64,000 bases of DNA. It comes from Roseospira goensis. Its GTDB lineage: Bacteria > Pseudomonadota > Alphaproteobacteria > Rhodospirillales > Rhodospirillaceae. Below, piece after piece: positions 20,304-31,200 of the stretch (its first letter is position 1; each line of letters begins with the position of its first letter). The notes beneath the pieces were generated by a model. The model was not told the DNA's origin. It saw nothing but the letters and a program-made list of their open reading frames with translations, and made no database searches. Both the position numbers and the translations under genes were made by a program. Where the stretch lies: contig NZ_JACIGI010000010.1 in NCBI RefSeq assembly GCF_014197795.1, positions 1-64,000 of the forward strand. The letters are read 5' to 3'.

Positions 20304-21932
20304 ATGAGCGACACCCGCGTTTATCTGTTCGACAGCACCCTGCGCGACGGCGCGCAGACCCATGGCGTCGACTTCTCGGCCCCCGACAAGGCGGCCATCG
20401 CGCAGGCGCTCGATGTTCTGGGGATCGACTACATCGAGGGCGGCTGGCCGGGGGCGAACCCCACCGACGACGCCCTGTTCGCCGACCCGCCGCCCCTGAA
20501 GCGGTCACGCCTGTGCGCCTTCGGCATGACCCGGCGGTCCGGCCGCAGCGCCGACAACGATCCCGGCCTGCGCGCCCTGGTGCAGGCCGAAGCCCCCGTG
20601 GCCGTGCTGGTCGGCAAGAGCTGGGACTTTCAGTGCCGGGTGGCCCTGGGGGTCGAACCCGACGAGAACCGCCGCATGATCGCCGAGAGCCTGGCCTTCA
20701 TGGCCCGCGAGAAGGCCGAGGTGATGTACGACGCCGAACACTTCTTCGACGGCTACAAGGCCAACCCCGCCTACGCCACCGCCTGTGTCGCGGCGGCGCT
20801 GGAGGCCGGCGCGCGCTGGGCGGTGCTGTGCGACACCAACGGCGGCGCCCTGCCGCACGAGGTGGGCGAGATCGTGGCCGCCCTGGTGGCGCAGGGCATC
20901 CCGGGCGACCGTCTGGGCATCCACTGCCACAACGACACCGACAACGCGGTCGCCAGTTCGCTGGCCGCCGTGCGCGCCGGCTGCCGCCAGGTGCAGGGCA
21001 CCATCAACGGCCTGGGCGAACGCTGCGGCAATGCCAACCTGATTTCGGTGATTCCCAACCTGGTCCTCAAGATGGGCTACGACGTCGGCCTGAAGCCGGA
21101 CGGGCTGGCCCAGCTCACCGAGGTCTCCCGCACCCTGGACGAGCGCCTGAACCGCGCGCCCAACCCCCATGCGCCCTACGTCGGCGAGTCGGCCTTCGCC
21201 CACAAGGGCGGCCTGCACGTCTCGGCGGTGGAGAAGGACCCGCGCTGCTACGAGCACATCGACCCCGCGCTGGTGGGCAACCGGCGCCAGATCCTGGTCT
21301 CGGATCAGGCCGGGCGCTCCAACGTGCTGGCACGGCTGCGCGAAATCGGGCTCGACGTCGATCCGAACGCGCCCCAGGTGGCCCGGGTCGTGGACGAGGT
21401 CAAGCTGCGCGAGTTCAAGGGCTACGCTTACGACGGCGCCGGCGCCTCGTTCGAGCTGCTGGCCCGGCGGCTGCTGCACCGGGTGCCGGACTACTTCCGC
21501 CTGACCAGCTTCCGCGTCATCGACGAACGGCGCTGGAACGCCCGTGGCGAACTCATCACCCTGTCCGAGGCCACCATCAAGGCGGTGATCGGCGACGAGC
21601 ACCACATGACGGTCGCGGAGGGCAACGGCCCCGTCAACGCGCTCGATGCGGCCCTGCGCAAGGTGCTGCTGCCGGTCTACCCGCAGCTCGCCGACCTGCG
21701 GCTGGTGGACTACAAGGTGCGCATCCTGACCCCGGAGGCCGCCACCGCCGCCGTCACGCGGGTGATGATCGAAAGCGCCGACAGCGCCGGCAACCGCTGG
21801 ACCACGGTCGGCGTGTCGCCGAACGTGATCGACGCGTCCTATAACGCGCTGCACGACTCGATCACCTACAAGCTGTTCTCGGCCGGCGTGGCGGCCGCGA
21901 CACACGGCGCCGACGCGACAGCGGCGGAATAG
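20304..21932 (+). CDS. cimA: (R)-citramalate synthase
   Basis: Condenses acetyl-CoA and pyruvate to citramalate, a threonine-independent entry into isoleucine synthesis. The 542-residue protein has the HMGL-like barrel with FDSTLRDGAQTHGVDFS at the N-terminus and the metal-binding HCHNDTDNAVA near residue 210. The region to about residue 390 has the accessory helices, then a LeuA-type dimerisation/regulatory domain. The CimA type 2 architecture (about 530 residues) and the DGAQTHGV form separate it from 2-isopropylmalate synthase. ATG at 20304 is chosen for the standard N-terminus; upstream in-frame codons are GC-rich filler. Likely feedback-sensitive through the C-terminal domain; family knowledge only. 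Confidence 0.93.
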   Translation: MSDTRVYLFDSTLRDGAQTHGVDFSAPDKAAIAQALDVLGIDYIEGGWPGANPTDDALFADPPPLKRSRLCAFGMTRRSGRSADNDPGLRALVQAEAPVAVLVGKSWDFQCRVALGVEPDENRRMIAESLAFMAREKAEVMYDAEHFFDGYKANPAYATACVAAALEAGARWAVLCDTNGGALPHEVGEIVAALVAQGIPGDRLGIHCHNDTDNAVASSLAAVRAGCRQVQGTINGLGERCGNANLISVIPNLVLKMGYDVGLKPDGLAQLTEVSRTLDERLNRAPNPHAPYVGESAFAHKGGLHVSAVEKDPRCYEHIDPALVGNRRQILVSDQAGRSNVLARLREIGLDVDPNAPQVARVVDEVKLREFKGYAYDGAGASFELLARRLLHRVPDYFRLTSFRVIDERRWNARGELITLSEATIKAVIGDEHHMTVAEGNGPVNALDAALRKVLLPVYPQLADLRLVDYKVRILTPEAATAAVTRVMIESADSAGNRWTTVGVSPNVIDASYNALHDSITYKLFSAGVAAATHGADATAAE

Positions 21933-21988
21933 GCCGCCGCGCCCCGGCGGATGGGCCGACTGACGCGGGCCGACTCCGGCCTGCGGGG

Positions 21989-22396
21989 CTACGTGGTCTG
22001 AGATTCGATCGACTGCGTCCGGGTCAGCCAGGCGACGAACGCGCGGATGTCCGCCTCGCGATAGCCCAGCAGCCGGCCCAGTTCGGTACACGCCTCCTCG
22101 CCCGGCACAGCGCGCAGGGCATGGGCCCTGTCGATGCGCCACTCCTCCCCGGGCAGCGCGTAGTACAGCCACCGCACGGTATGGCGCCCATCCGGCGTCG
22201 GCTCCCGATACTCCCACATCACCAGCCGTCCGGTGGCAACGTGCGGAGCGAAGCGGTCGTCGGGCCACACGTACGGCGACGGCACGATGTCGCAGAACAG
22301 GGCCAGCGGCTTCTCGCCGGCCAGCATGAGGGCCAGCTCGCGCCCCTCGTGGGGTCCGACGCCCGCAGGCGGATCAGGCTCAGGCCCGGATGTCAT
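21989..22396 (-). CDS. Hypothetical protein, last gene of the RND efflux operon
   Basis: A 135-residue soluble protein I do not recognise. It has no signal peptide or membrane segment. The C-terminal third (residues about 85-130) is helical: a YREADIRAFVAWLTRT stretch follows a GLLGY-like turn, and the middle is rich in Trp and Tyr (VMWEYREPTPDGRHTVRWLYYALPGEEW). The start ATG at 22396 overlaps the outer-membrane channel stop by 4 bases (ATGA), so it is coupled to efflux genes. Could be an accessory or unrelated passenger gene. Confidence 0.8.
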   Translation of the reverse strand: MTSGPEPDPPAGVGPHEGRELALMLAGEKPLALFCDIVPSPYVWPDDRFAPHVATGRLVMWEYREPTPDGRHTVRWLYYALPGEEWRIDRAHALRAVPGEEACTELGRLLGYREADIRAFVAWLTRTQSIESQTT

Positions 22397-23841
22397 GATC
22401 GCCGCCCCTCGGTTCGTCTGGACACCCCGTCGGCGCCCGGCCCAGGGACGGGCGCCCCCGCCGCCGCGTACAGATCGGCGATGGCCCGGGCCACGTCGGC
22501 CCGGGCGGTCACCAGCGCCTGGCGATTGTCGAGCCGCGTGCGTTCCGCGTCCAGCACATCCAGGAACCCCACCAGCCCCTGGGCGTATAGTCCGCGCGCC
22601 TGCCCCACGGCGGTCTCACTGGCGGTCACGGCCTCGGCCAGATCGTCGGCGCGGGTCCGCGCCGCGGCCAGCGCCCCCAAGGCGGTCTCGACCTCGGCCA
22701 CCGCCTGCACCAGCGTCGCGCGATAGGCCAGCAGGGCCTCGCGCGCCCGCGCCTCGGCGGCCGCGATCCGACCCCGGCGCGCCCCGCCGTCGAGCAGCGG
22801 GATGTCCAGACTCGCCGCCAGCGTCGCCACCAGCGACCGCACCACGTCGGCCGTGCCCAGCCCGGTGCTCGACAGCGTGAGGGTTCCCGGGAGGGTCAGA
22901 CGCGGGTACAGGGCCGCCTCGGCGACCCCGATCTCCGCCGTCGCGCGCGCCAGGTCGGCCTCCGCCGCGCGCACGTCGGGGCGCGCCCGCAGCAGGTCGC
23001 GCGGCAGCCCGATGTCCGGACCCCCGGCATAGGCCGGCACCGCCCCGGGCACCGGCGGATCGTCCGCCCCGTCGCCCCCGACCAGCACCGCCAGCGCGGC
23101 CTCCGACTCGGCCAGGCCGGTCCGCAGCGGCCCGCGCCGCGCCCGGGTGGCGGCCACCTGGGCCTCGGCGCGACTGACGTCCAGGGCGGCCGCCAGACCG
23201 GCCCGGAAGCGACGGCGCACCAGACCCAGGGTCTGGCGCTGCACCTCCAGCGAGGCGTCGATCAGATCCAGCCCGGCGCGGTCGCGGGCGATGTCCAGGT
23301 AGCGGCGCACCACGTCCGCCGCCACCTCGCGGCGCAGGTCGTCGCGCAACAACGCGCGGCGGCGCGCCTCGGCCGCGGCCGCCTCGACCGCGCGGCGCTG
23401 GCCGCCGAACAGGTCCGGCCCCCAGGAGAAGGCCAGACCCGCCCGGGCGGTCCCCGTCACGGTCTCCTGGTCGCGCGGCGGATCGCGAAGCAGGCGGGCG
23501 TCGGCATCGGCCCCGCCGGTGCCGTCGAGCGTGGGGCCGTCGGCCGCCGCCGCCACGCCCACCAGCGCCCGCGCTTCCGCCAGACGGGCACGCGCGGCGG
23601 CGATCTCCAGATTGCCCGCCAGCGCCCGCGCCACCAGGGCGTTCAGCCGCGCGTCCCCGAAGCCCCGCCACCAGGCGGCGTGGGCCGCCGCGCCCTCCGG
23701 CAGCCGCCCCCCGGCGTCCGCCCCGCCGCGATAGGCCGCCGGCGTCTCCAGGTCCGGCGGGGCGTAGTCCGGCCCCACGGTCGCCAGGCAGCCCGACAAC
23801 AGCAGCCCGACCCCGGCCACGAGCATGCGCGCGCGCGTCAT
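22393..23841 (-). CDS. RND efflux outer-membrane channel lipoprotein (NodT/OprM family)
   Basis: Trimeric outer-membrane exit duct of a tripartite pump. The 482-residue protein opens with a lipoprotein signal (MLVAGVGLLLSGC, Cys18 in the LSGC lipobox), then PDYAPPDLETPAAYRG typical of NodT-family channels, and two OEP repeats with long helical stretches (around residues 70-240 and 290-455). ATG at 23841 overlaps the stop of the pump gene by 4 bases. Length and domain order are normal. Substrate unknown. Confidence 0.93.
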   Translation of the reverse strand: MTRARMLVAGVGLLLSGCLATVGPDYAPPDLETPAAYRGGADAGGRLPEGAAAHAAWWRGFGDARLNALVARALAGNLEIAAARARLAEARALVGVAAAADGPTLDGTGGADADARLLRDPPRDQETVTGTARAGLAFSWGPDLFGGQRRAVEAAAAEARRRALLRDDLRREVAADVVRRYLDIARDRAGLDLIDASLEVQRQTLGLVRRRFRAGLAAALDVSRAEAQVAATRARRGPLRTGLAESEAALAVLVGGDGADDPPVPGAVPAYAGGPDIGLPRDLLRARPDVRAAEADLARATAEIGVAEAALYPRLTLPGTLTLSSTGLGTADVVRSLVATLAASLDIPLLDGGARRGRIAAAEARAREALLAYRATLVQAVAEVETALGALAAARTRADDLAEAVTASETAVGQARGLYAQGLVGFLDVLDAERTRLDNRQALVTARADVARAIADLYAAAGAPVPGPGADGVSRRTEGRRS

Positions 23842-26800
23842 TCCGCCGGGGCCTCCTCGCCGCGGTCGGGGATGGTGGCGGCGTGCGCCAGTTCGCGCTC
23901 CAGGCGCGCGCCCTCGGCGGCGCGCGGCCGCACCAGTCGTGCCAGCCCCAGATAGGCCAGCGGGGTGAGATAGAGCGTGATCAGCGCCGCCAGCCCGAGC
24001 CCGCCGAACACCACCCAGCCGATCGCCGCGCGGGCCTCGGCGCCCGGTCCGGTGCTCAGAATCAGCGGCAACCCGCCCAGCACGGTGGAGACCATGGTCA
24101 TGACGATGGGCCGCAGCCGCACGGAGGCGGCCGTGGTCACCGCCGCGCGCACAGACAGGCCACGGTCGCGCAATTGATCGGCGAACTCCACCAGCAGGAT
24201 GCCGTTCTTCGCCATCAGCCCGATCAGCATCACGAACCCGATCTGGGAATAGATGTTGAGCGAGGTCCCGGTCAGGTGCAGGGCCATCACCCCGGCAGCC
24301 AGGCCGAAGGGGACGGTGGTCATCACCACCAGGGCCGAGACCAGGCTTTCGAACTGCGCCGTCAGCACCAGGAACACCACCACCAGAGCCAGGGCATAGG
24401 TCAGGGCCATGTCGCGCCCGGTCTCCTCCAGCGCCTCGGCCTCGCCCAGCGGGATCATCTCGACGTCGGCCGGCAGCACCGCGGCGGCCAGCGCGCGCAG
24501 CTCCGCCAGCGCCTCGGCCAGCGGCACGCCGGGCGCGATCTCGGCGTCGATGTCGATGGCCCGGCGCTGCTCGCGGCGGTCCAGCTCGGCCGGGACCCCC
24601 GCCTCTTCCAGCGCGATCAGCCCGGACAGTGGCACCAGCGCCCCGCCCTCGGCGCGGACGTAGAGGTTGGCGAGGTCGCCCGGATCGTCGATGGCACCGC
24701 CGCGCGACTCCAGCACGATCGGGATCGCTTCGTCGTCCAGGCTCAGGTCGGCGATGTCGTCGCCGTCGATCATGGCGCGCAGGGTGGCGGCCAGCGCATC
24801 GAGGGAGATACCCAGGTCGGCGGCGGCGCGCCGGTCGAGCCGCACCGACAGCTCCGGCTGGGTGGGCTGATAGGCGATGTCGGGATCGCTCAGCGTGGTG
24901 GCGCGATCCTCGATGGCCCGGGCCAGGGCCTTGGCGGCCTCGAACAGGCGGCCGTAGTCGTTGCCGATCAGGGCGAGTTCCATGCCGCCGCCCTGACCAC
25001 GCAGGCCGAGCGAGTTCGACCCGAACACGCCGGCCCGCACCCCGGGCAGCGCCGCCAGCGGTCCACGCAGGTCGTTCATGATCTGCTGCTGGTTGCGCGC
25101 CCGCTCCGACCAGGGGGCCAGCGGCGCGATCACGAACACCCGGTTGGGATCCCAGCGCCCGACGATGGTCAGCGCCCGTTCGATCTCGCCCGACTCGATG
25201 AGCGGCGCCAGCAGGGCCTCGATGTGGTCGGCCTGACGCGCCGCGTAGGTCAGATTGGCACCGTCCGGGCCGCTGGCGGAGACGAACAGAACCCCCCGGT
25301 CTTCCGGCGGCAGCAGCTCGCGGTCGAGGTCCCGGTACAGCCCCCAGCCCAGCCCGCCGAACACGATCGCCCCCGCCAGAACCACCAGCGGCGCCGCCAG
25401 CACGGCGGCCAGCGAGCGATCATAGAGCCGGGCCAGGGCACGCCCCGCCACACCCAAGGGGCCGCGCCGCCCGCCGGGCGCGCCCGCCGGCAGCCGCGCG
25501 GCCAGCGCCGGCACCAGCGACAGCGCGACGAACGAGGAGATGGTCACCGCGATGGCCAGGACGACGCCGAACTCCTCGAACAGCCGGCCGGTCATGCCGG
25601 GCAGCAGCGAGATCGGCACGAACACCGACACCAGGGTCGCCGTCGTCGCCACCACCGCGAAGAACACCTGGCGGGTGCCCAGCACCGCGGCCGCGCGGCT
25701 GCCCAGGCCCTGGGCCTTGCGCCGCTGCACGTTCTCCAGCACGACGATGGAATCGTCTACGATCATGCCGGTCGCCAGCACCAGCGCCAGCAGGGTCAGG
25801 ATGTTGATAGAGAAACCCAGCAGCCAGATGGCAGACACCGTACCGACCAGGGCGATCGGGATGCTGACCGTCGGAATCAGGGTCGGCCGCAGCGCCCCGA
25901 TGAACACCCACAGGGTCACCACCACGATGACCACGGCCAGCACCAGCGTGGTCAGCACCTCCCGCACCGACCCCTTGATGAACACCGCGTCGTTCGAGGT
26001 CACCAGGATCTCGACGTCCCCCAGGCGGGCGTTCAGGCGCGCGACGGCGGCGGTGACGCCATCGGCGATCGCGATCGTGTTGGAGCGCGCCTGGCGGATG
26101 ATGCCGAGACCGATGACCCGGCGGCCGTCGAGCCGGAAGACGCTGGTGGCGTCTTCCGGGCCGAACCAGACCTCGGCCACGTCGCCGACGCGGACCGTCT
26201 CGCGGATCACCAGGGCCTCGATGTCGGCGGGCGTGACCACGCGGGCATCGGCGCGCACGATCAGGTCCATGTCCCGGGATTCGAAGCTGCCGGCCGGCAC
26301 ATCCAGCGGCGCCGTCCGCAGCACCGCCGCCACATCGCTGACCGACAGCCCGTGCGCCGCCAGCCGCAGCGGGTCCACGACCACGCGGAGCTGGCGCTCG
26401 CGGTCGCCATAGACCGAGACGTCGGCCACCCCCGGCACCGAGACCAGGGCCGGGACCACATCGGTCTCGACCACCCGGGTCAGGGCCGCTTCGTCCAGGG
26501 TCTCGCCGGACACGGCCAGCCGCAGGATCGGCTGGGCGTCGGCATCCGCCTTGACGACGGTCAGTTGTTCCACACCGTCGGGCAACTGGCGCTCGATCCG
26601 GCTGACGGCCTCGCGCACGTCGGCGGCGGCGGCCTCCAGATCGGCGCCGGGGTGGAACTCGGCGCGGATGCGGAAGTTGTTCTCCTCGCTGGCGGACCGC
26701 AGGCTGCGCAGCCCGGAGACGCGCGCCACCGCGGCCTCGACCACCGACGTGACCTCGGCGTCCATGGTCTCCGGCGCGGCACCGGGGAACTCGCCGCGGA

Positions 26801-26966
26801 CCGAGACGATGGGCCGGTCGACGTCGGGCAGTTCGCGCACCTCCACCCCCAGGATGGCGGCGATCCCGGCCAGCGCGATCAGCAGGTTCAGCACCAGCAC
26901 CAGCAGCGGCCGGCGGATCGCCAGCGAGGGCAGGTCGGCGCGCGCGGCCACAGGCTCATCGGACAC
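23838..26966 (-). CDS. RND-family efflux pump inner-membrane transporter (HAE1 type)
   Basis: Proton-driven pump protomer of 1042 residues, AcrB/MexF-like in layout. It has TM1 near residues 20-40, two large periplasmic loops, and the central helices with GMIVDDSIVVLENVQRRKAQG, whose paired Asp residues are the expected proton relay. The C-terminal helix bundle includes the FVMLIGLMAKNGILLVEFADQLR motif. Start ATG at 26966 is 16 bp after the adaptor stop. Length is typical (1020-1060). It works with the adaptor and channel as one operon; substrate not predictable, possibly multidrug. Confidence 0.96.
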   Translation of the reverse strand: MSDEPVAARADLPSLAIRRPLLVLVLNLLIALAGIAAILGVEVRELPDVDRPIVSVRGEFPGAAPETMDAEVTSVVEAAVARVSGLRSLRSASEENNFRIRAEFHPGADLEAAAADVREAVSRIERQLPDGVEQLTVVKADADAQPILRLAVSGETLDEAALTRVVETDVVPALVSVPGVADVSVYGDRERQLRVVVDPLRLAAHGLSVSDVAAVLRTAPLDVPAGSFESRDMDLIVRADARVVTPADIEALVIRETVRVGDVAEVWFGPEDATSVFRLDGRRVIGLGIIRQARSNTIAIADGVTAAVARLNARLGDVEILVTSNDAVFIKGSVREVLTTLVLAVVIVVVTLWVFIGALRPTLIPTVSIPIALVGTVSAIWLLGFSINILTLLALVLATGMIVDDSIVVLENVQRRKAQGLGSRAAAVLGTRQVFFAVVATTATLVSVFVPISLLPGMTGRLFEEFGVVLAIAVTISSFVALSLVPALAARLPAGAPGGRRGPLGVAGRALARLYDRSLAAVLAAPLVVLAGAIVFGGLGWGLYRDLDRELLPPEDRGVLFVSASGPDGANLTYAARQADHIEALLAPLIESGEIERALTIVGRWDPNRVFVIAPLAPWSERARNQQQIMNDLRGPLAALPGVRAGVFGSNSLGLRGQGGGMELALIGNDYGRLFEAAKALARAIEDRATTLSDPDIAYQPTQPELSVRLDRRAAADLGISLDALAATLRAMIDGDDIADLSLDDEAIPIVLESRGGAIDDPGDLANLYVRAEGGALVPLSGLIALEEAGVPAELDRREQRRAIDIDAEIAPGVPLAEALAELRALAAAVLPADVEMIPLGEAEALEETGRDMALTYALALVVVFLVLTAQFESLVSALVVMTTVPFGLAAGVMALHLTGTSLNIYSQIGFVMLIGLMAKNGILLVEFADQLRDRGLSVRAAVTTAASVRLRPIVMTMVSTVLGGLPLILSTGPGAEARAAIGWVVFGGLGLAALITLYLTPLAYLGLARLVRPRAAEGARLERELAHAATIPDRGEEAPAE

Positions 26967-26982
26967 GGCGGGCTCCTCCGCG

Positions 26983-28080
26983 CTAGCTGCCGGCCGTGGC
27001 GGCGGCGCTGGGCACCGGCTCGGTCAGGGTCACCGCGATGCCCGGGCGCATGCGCTGGATGCCCTCCACCACCACCGGCTCGCCGTCCTCCAGGGCGCCC
27101 TCGACCAGCGCGACACCCGCCCGGCGCTGGACGATGCGCACCGCCTCGCGCTCGGCCTGACCGCCGCGCACCACCCACAGGAACGGGCCGTCGGCCCCCC
27201 ATTGCACGGCGATCTCCGGCACCAGCGGGTGGCGCGGACCGGTCAGATCGACCCCCACAACGAAGCTCATGCCGGGGCGCAGCGTATCAGCGGGGTTGTC
27301 GACCCGGGCGCGCAGGGTGACGGTGCGGGTCTGCGGGTCCACGCGGCTGCCGATGTCGACCACCCGGCCGGACACCGGGGCCTCCCGGTCGCCCCAGGGG
27401 GCCACGTCCACGCTGTCGCCGACGCCGATGCGGCCGAGCGCGGTCTCCGGCAGCTCGAACCGCACCCGCAGCGCGCTGCGATCGTCCAGGGTCGTGACGG
27501 CCTGATCGGGCGTGACCCGATCGCCGACGTCGATGTCCGTCAGCCCGACGCGACCGGCGAACGGGGCCGTGAGGGTGCGGTCCTCCAGCGCCACCTCGGC
27601 CTGGCGGCGGGCGATGCGCGCGGCCTCCAGGGTGGTGCGGGCCTCATCCACGGTGGAGGCCGGCACCGCCCCGCGCCCGGCGCTCTCGTAGCGCGCCAGC
27701 AGGCGCTCGGCCTCGGCCACCCGGGCCTCGGCCAACTCCAGGGCCAGCGTCTCGCGGCGCGCATCCAGCGCCAGCAGCACGTCGCCCGCCGCCACGCGCT
27801 GGTCGGCGGTGAAGCGCACCGCCACCACCTCGCCGGCGGCCGCGGGATGCAGGGTGGCCGAGCGGATCGCCTCGCCGGTGCCGACGGCCTCCAGACGGGT
27901 GGTCTCGGGCCGCAGCACCACCGGCTCGACCACCACCCGGGGGCCGGCGCGCTCGGCCGTGGCGCCGGCCGGAGCGCCGCCGTCGCCGCCGGCGGCCAGC
28001 AACGGCCCGCCGTACTGGTAGGCGAGCGCGGCGCCGCCCAGGATCGCGGCGGCCACCAGGCCCTGATGGATCATCTTCAT
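26983..28080 (-). CDS. RND efflux periplasmic adaptor (HlyD/MexE-like)
   Basis: Membrane-fusion subunit linking pump to channel. The 365-residue product starts MKMIHQGLVAAAILGGAALAYQYG, an N-terminal signal or anchor. It then has the lipoyl/biotinyl-like hairpin (RFTADQRVAAGDVLLALDARR), a coiled-coil segment around residues 110-165, the second lipoyl half (LTAPFAGRVGLTDIDVGDRV) and a beta-barrel domain. ATG at 28080 follows AGGGGAC; an in-frame extension upstream to 28248 lacks sequence support. First gene of the four-gene efflux operon. Confidence 0.94.
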   Translation of the reverse strand: MKMIHQGLVAAAILGGAALAYQYGGPLLAAGGDGGAPAGATAERAGPRVVVEPVVLRPETTRLEAVGTGEAIRSATLHPAAAGEVVAVRFTADQRVAAGDVLLALDARRETLALELAEARVAEAERLLARYESAGRGAVPASTVDEARTTLEAARIARRQAEVALEDRTLTAPFAGRVGLTDIDVGDRVTPDQAVTTLDDRSALRVRFELPETALGRIGVGDSVDVAPWGDREAPVSGRVVDIGSRVDPQTRTVTLRARVDNPADTLRPGMSFVVGVDLTGPRHPLVPEIAVQWGADGPFLWVVRGGQAEREAVRIVQRRAGVALVEGALEDGEPVVVEGIQRMRPGIAVTLTEPVPSAAATAGS

Positions 28081-28258
28081 GGCTGTCCCCTGACGCCCGG
28101 TCCGGGTCCGCCGGCGCGGACCCGGGTGGGTCATGGCACGCCGGCGCGCACAGCGCGAACCGTTGCGTCGCCGTGGCAGGATACGGCGTCGTCCGGGGCG
28201 GGTCGAGGCATCATCCCGCCGGCTCCCGGACCCGCCGGCGCGGATCACCGCTGCCGGA

Positions 28259-31200
28259 TCAGTAGTCCATCTCCCACATCACGCCGACCTCGCCCTGGCC
28301 CGAGCGGGCCGCCTTGCTCTCCACCTTGAAGCCGGCGCCCAGGTCGACCTCCACGGTGACCCCGCCGCTGCCCGCTTCGATTCCCTGTTCGACGCCGACA
28401 TAGATGTCGTCGCCCAGATAGGTGCCGGCCTCCAGGCCTTCGCCGCCCACGCTCAGCACGTCGAGCCCGGTCGCGCGGCGCAGGCTGTCGACCACATTGA
28501 GCCCGTCGCCGTCGGTGGCGCCGCTGAGCGACGCCAGCACCCGCGCCACCTGCACCGTCTCGACCGTGGTCAGGGCACCGCTGCGCTTGCCGAACAGAAT
28601 GCGCGAAATCACCTCGTCGCGCGGCAACGGCGGCTGGGACTCCAGCACCAACGCCGGGTCGCGGGCCGGACCGCGCAGGCCCACCCGGGCCTCCAGGCCT
28701 GTGGTCTCGTAGACCGCGATCACCTCCAGCAGCGGATTGACCGGGGTGCCACCGGCGAACCGCACCTCGCCGGTCTCGACGGTGAAGGTCTTGCCGACCG
28801 CGTCCAGGGTGCCGCGGCGGACGGCGATGGTGCCGGTGATGCGCGGCGCCGCCGCCGTGCCGCCGACCGACAGGTCGCCGGCCCACTCCGACTCCAGCCC
28901 CTGGCCCGAGACATAGACCCGGTTGGGCATGCGCACGGCGATGTCGAGGCGAACGGGAAAGCCGGTGTCGGCCGGCCCGCCGCTTACCCCGGCGCCCGTC
29001 TCCTCCTCCGCCGTCGCCTCGGCCGCCGATGCATCCTCCAGCGCGGCCAGGGCGGACCGGCCGGCGTCGTCGATCTCGACCACCTCCAGGGTCTGTACGG
29101 ACCCTCCGCCCCCACCGATCAGCCGCACCCGCACCTCCTCGGTCTCGACCGTCCCGGTCAGCGCGGCCCCGGTGCCCTCCAGGTCGAACGCCAGGTCGGC
29201 ATCGGCCCGCGCCGTCACGTCGTCGCGGCGCAGCAGCACCATGTCGTCGAGCGTGGCGGTGACCCGCCCGGTGGGGCCGTCGCCGGCCAGACGCACGTCG
29301 CCCTCGGCGGACAGGCGCCCGGCCCCGCCGTCCCCACCCGTCAGCGACACGGTCACCCGGTCCGACCCGGCGGCGGTGGCGGACAGCGACAGGTCGTCCA
29401 GCAGCGTGCCCAGGGTCAGGTGTTCGTAACGGCCGCCGGCGAGGCGCACCTCGGCATCCACGGCCGGCGCCGCCAGCGACCCGGAGACCGCCGCGTGCAG
29501 GGTCAAGTCCCCGGCCAGCCGGTGCTCGACCAGGGGCAGCATCTCCCACACCCGGGCCACCGGCCCCTCCCAGTCCACGCGCGCCGACAGCGGGGCGGTC
29601 TCGGGCATCGCCGCCCCGCCGCCGAGCCGCAGCGGCAGATCCGCCGACAGCCGGGCGGGGGTGTCGGCGAACCCGCGCACCGTGGCCTCGGCGCCCAGGC
29701 GACCGTCCCGCAGGGTGCCCGAGACGTCGGCCGCCAGGGGCGGCGCCGCCTCGGCGCGGGCCAGGGCAACCTCGCGGGCGGTCAGCGACAGGGTGCCGCG
29801 CGGCGTCGGCAGCCGGCCCCGCAGGCTGGCCGACAGGTCCAGGCGGCCGCCCAGGCCGAGATCGGGCACCGCCAGATCGGCGAGACCGAGCGGCAGGTCC
29901 GCGCCGGTCACGGCCAGATCGAGCCCGCCGTCGGGCGCCAGGCCGCCCTCGACCGTCAGGGTGCCGTCATCGAGAGCCAGCGCCAGCCGGTCCACGCGCG
30001 CCGGGCCGTCCAGCGCCACCGTCGCCGGCCCGCGCAGCGCCACCCGGTGCCCGGCGCTGTCCAGCGCCAGCCGCTCCAGCACCACGCGGGCCGTCGCGGC
30101 CAGGCCCGGCGGCTGCACCCGGGCCGCCGTTTCCAGCGCCAGCGTGCCGGTCGGCCCCGCGCCCGCCAGTTCGGCCGTCACCGCAAGGTCGGCCAGTGGC
30201 CCGGCCGCTGTCGCGGTCAGCCGGTCCCAGGTCACCCCGCCGGCGGTGCCGTCGCGGGCCTGCACGCGGGCATCCAGACGCGGGGTGTCGAGGGCATCGG
30301 TGAGCGTGGCCTCCAGGTCCACCGCCCCGAGGGCACCGTCGGCGTCGGCGAGTCCGAGCGCCGGCGCCCGGGCCGTCACCTCGACCCGCTGGCGCCCCTC
30401 CGGAGCGGCCAGGGCCACGCGGGCGTCGAGCGACCCCGACAGCGGCGGCAGCCCCCAGCCGGCCAGCGCGCCGGGTTCCGAGACCGCCAGCGCCAGATCC
30501 CCGGTCGTCAGCAGGGTCGCGAAATCGGTCTCGGTGCCGCCGCTCAGGCGCGCCCCCGGCACCGTCAGCACCAGGTCGGAAACACGGACCCGGGCATAGC
30601 CCGGCAGGGCGAACGCGGTCTCCAGATCGAGCCGGCCGCCCGGCCCGGTGCCGTTCAAACGGGCGCTGCCGGTGGCCCCCGACGCCAGGCCGGCGGCGGC
30701 GGCTTCCAGCGTCACGTCGTCCCAGGCCATGCCGGCGAGGGTCGCGGCGGGCAGGCGCGCCGTGGCGGTGACGGCCGGGTCCGCGAGCGGTCCGGACAGG
30801 GCGGCATCGACGGTGACCGCGCCCCCCGCGGCCCCGTCCGTCACCCGGCCCAGGTCGTCGAGGGTCACGGTCGCGTCCGCGTCCAGGTGGGCAAACGCCG
30901 CGTCGATCGCCAGCGTGCCGGTCAACCCGGCGTGCGCGCCCTGCAGCGCCAGGTCCGCCACCCGCAGCCCGTCGGCCGGATCATAGGTCACGCGGCCGGA
31001 CAGGTCCGGCGCCGCGCCCAGCACGGCGTCGGCCGGGGCCACACCCAGCGCGGCGTCGGACAAGGCCAGCCGGACCATACCGGTCACCGGCGCGTCCGCC
31101 GTCACGGTCACCCCGGAGAGGGTCAGCACGCCGCCGCCGGTGGGGGAAAGGCCGCCCAGCACCGGGGCCAGACGGCCCAGATCCGCCACCTCCAGGCGGG

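Noticed and set aside
23883-27320. Open frame of 1145 codons on the plus strand
   Set aside because: Antisense to the RND pump gene; low-complexity Gln/His/Arg content.
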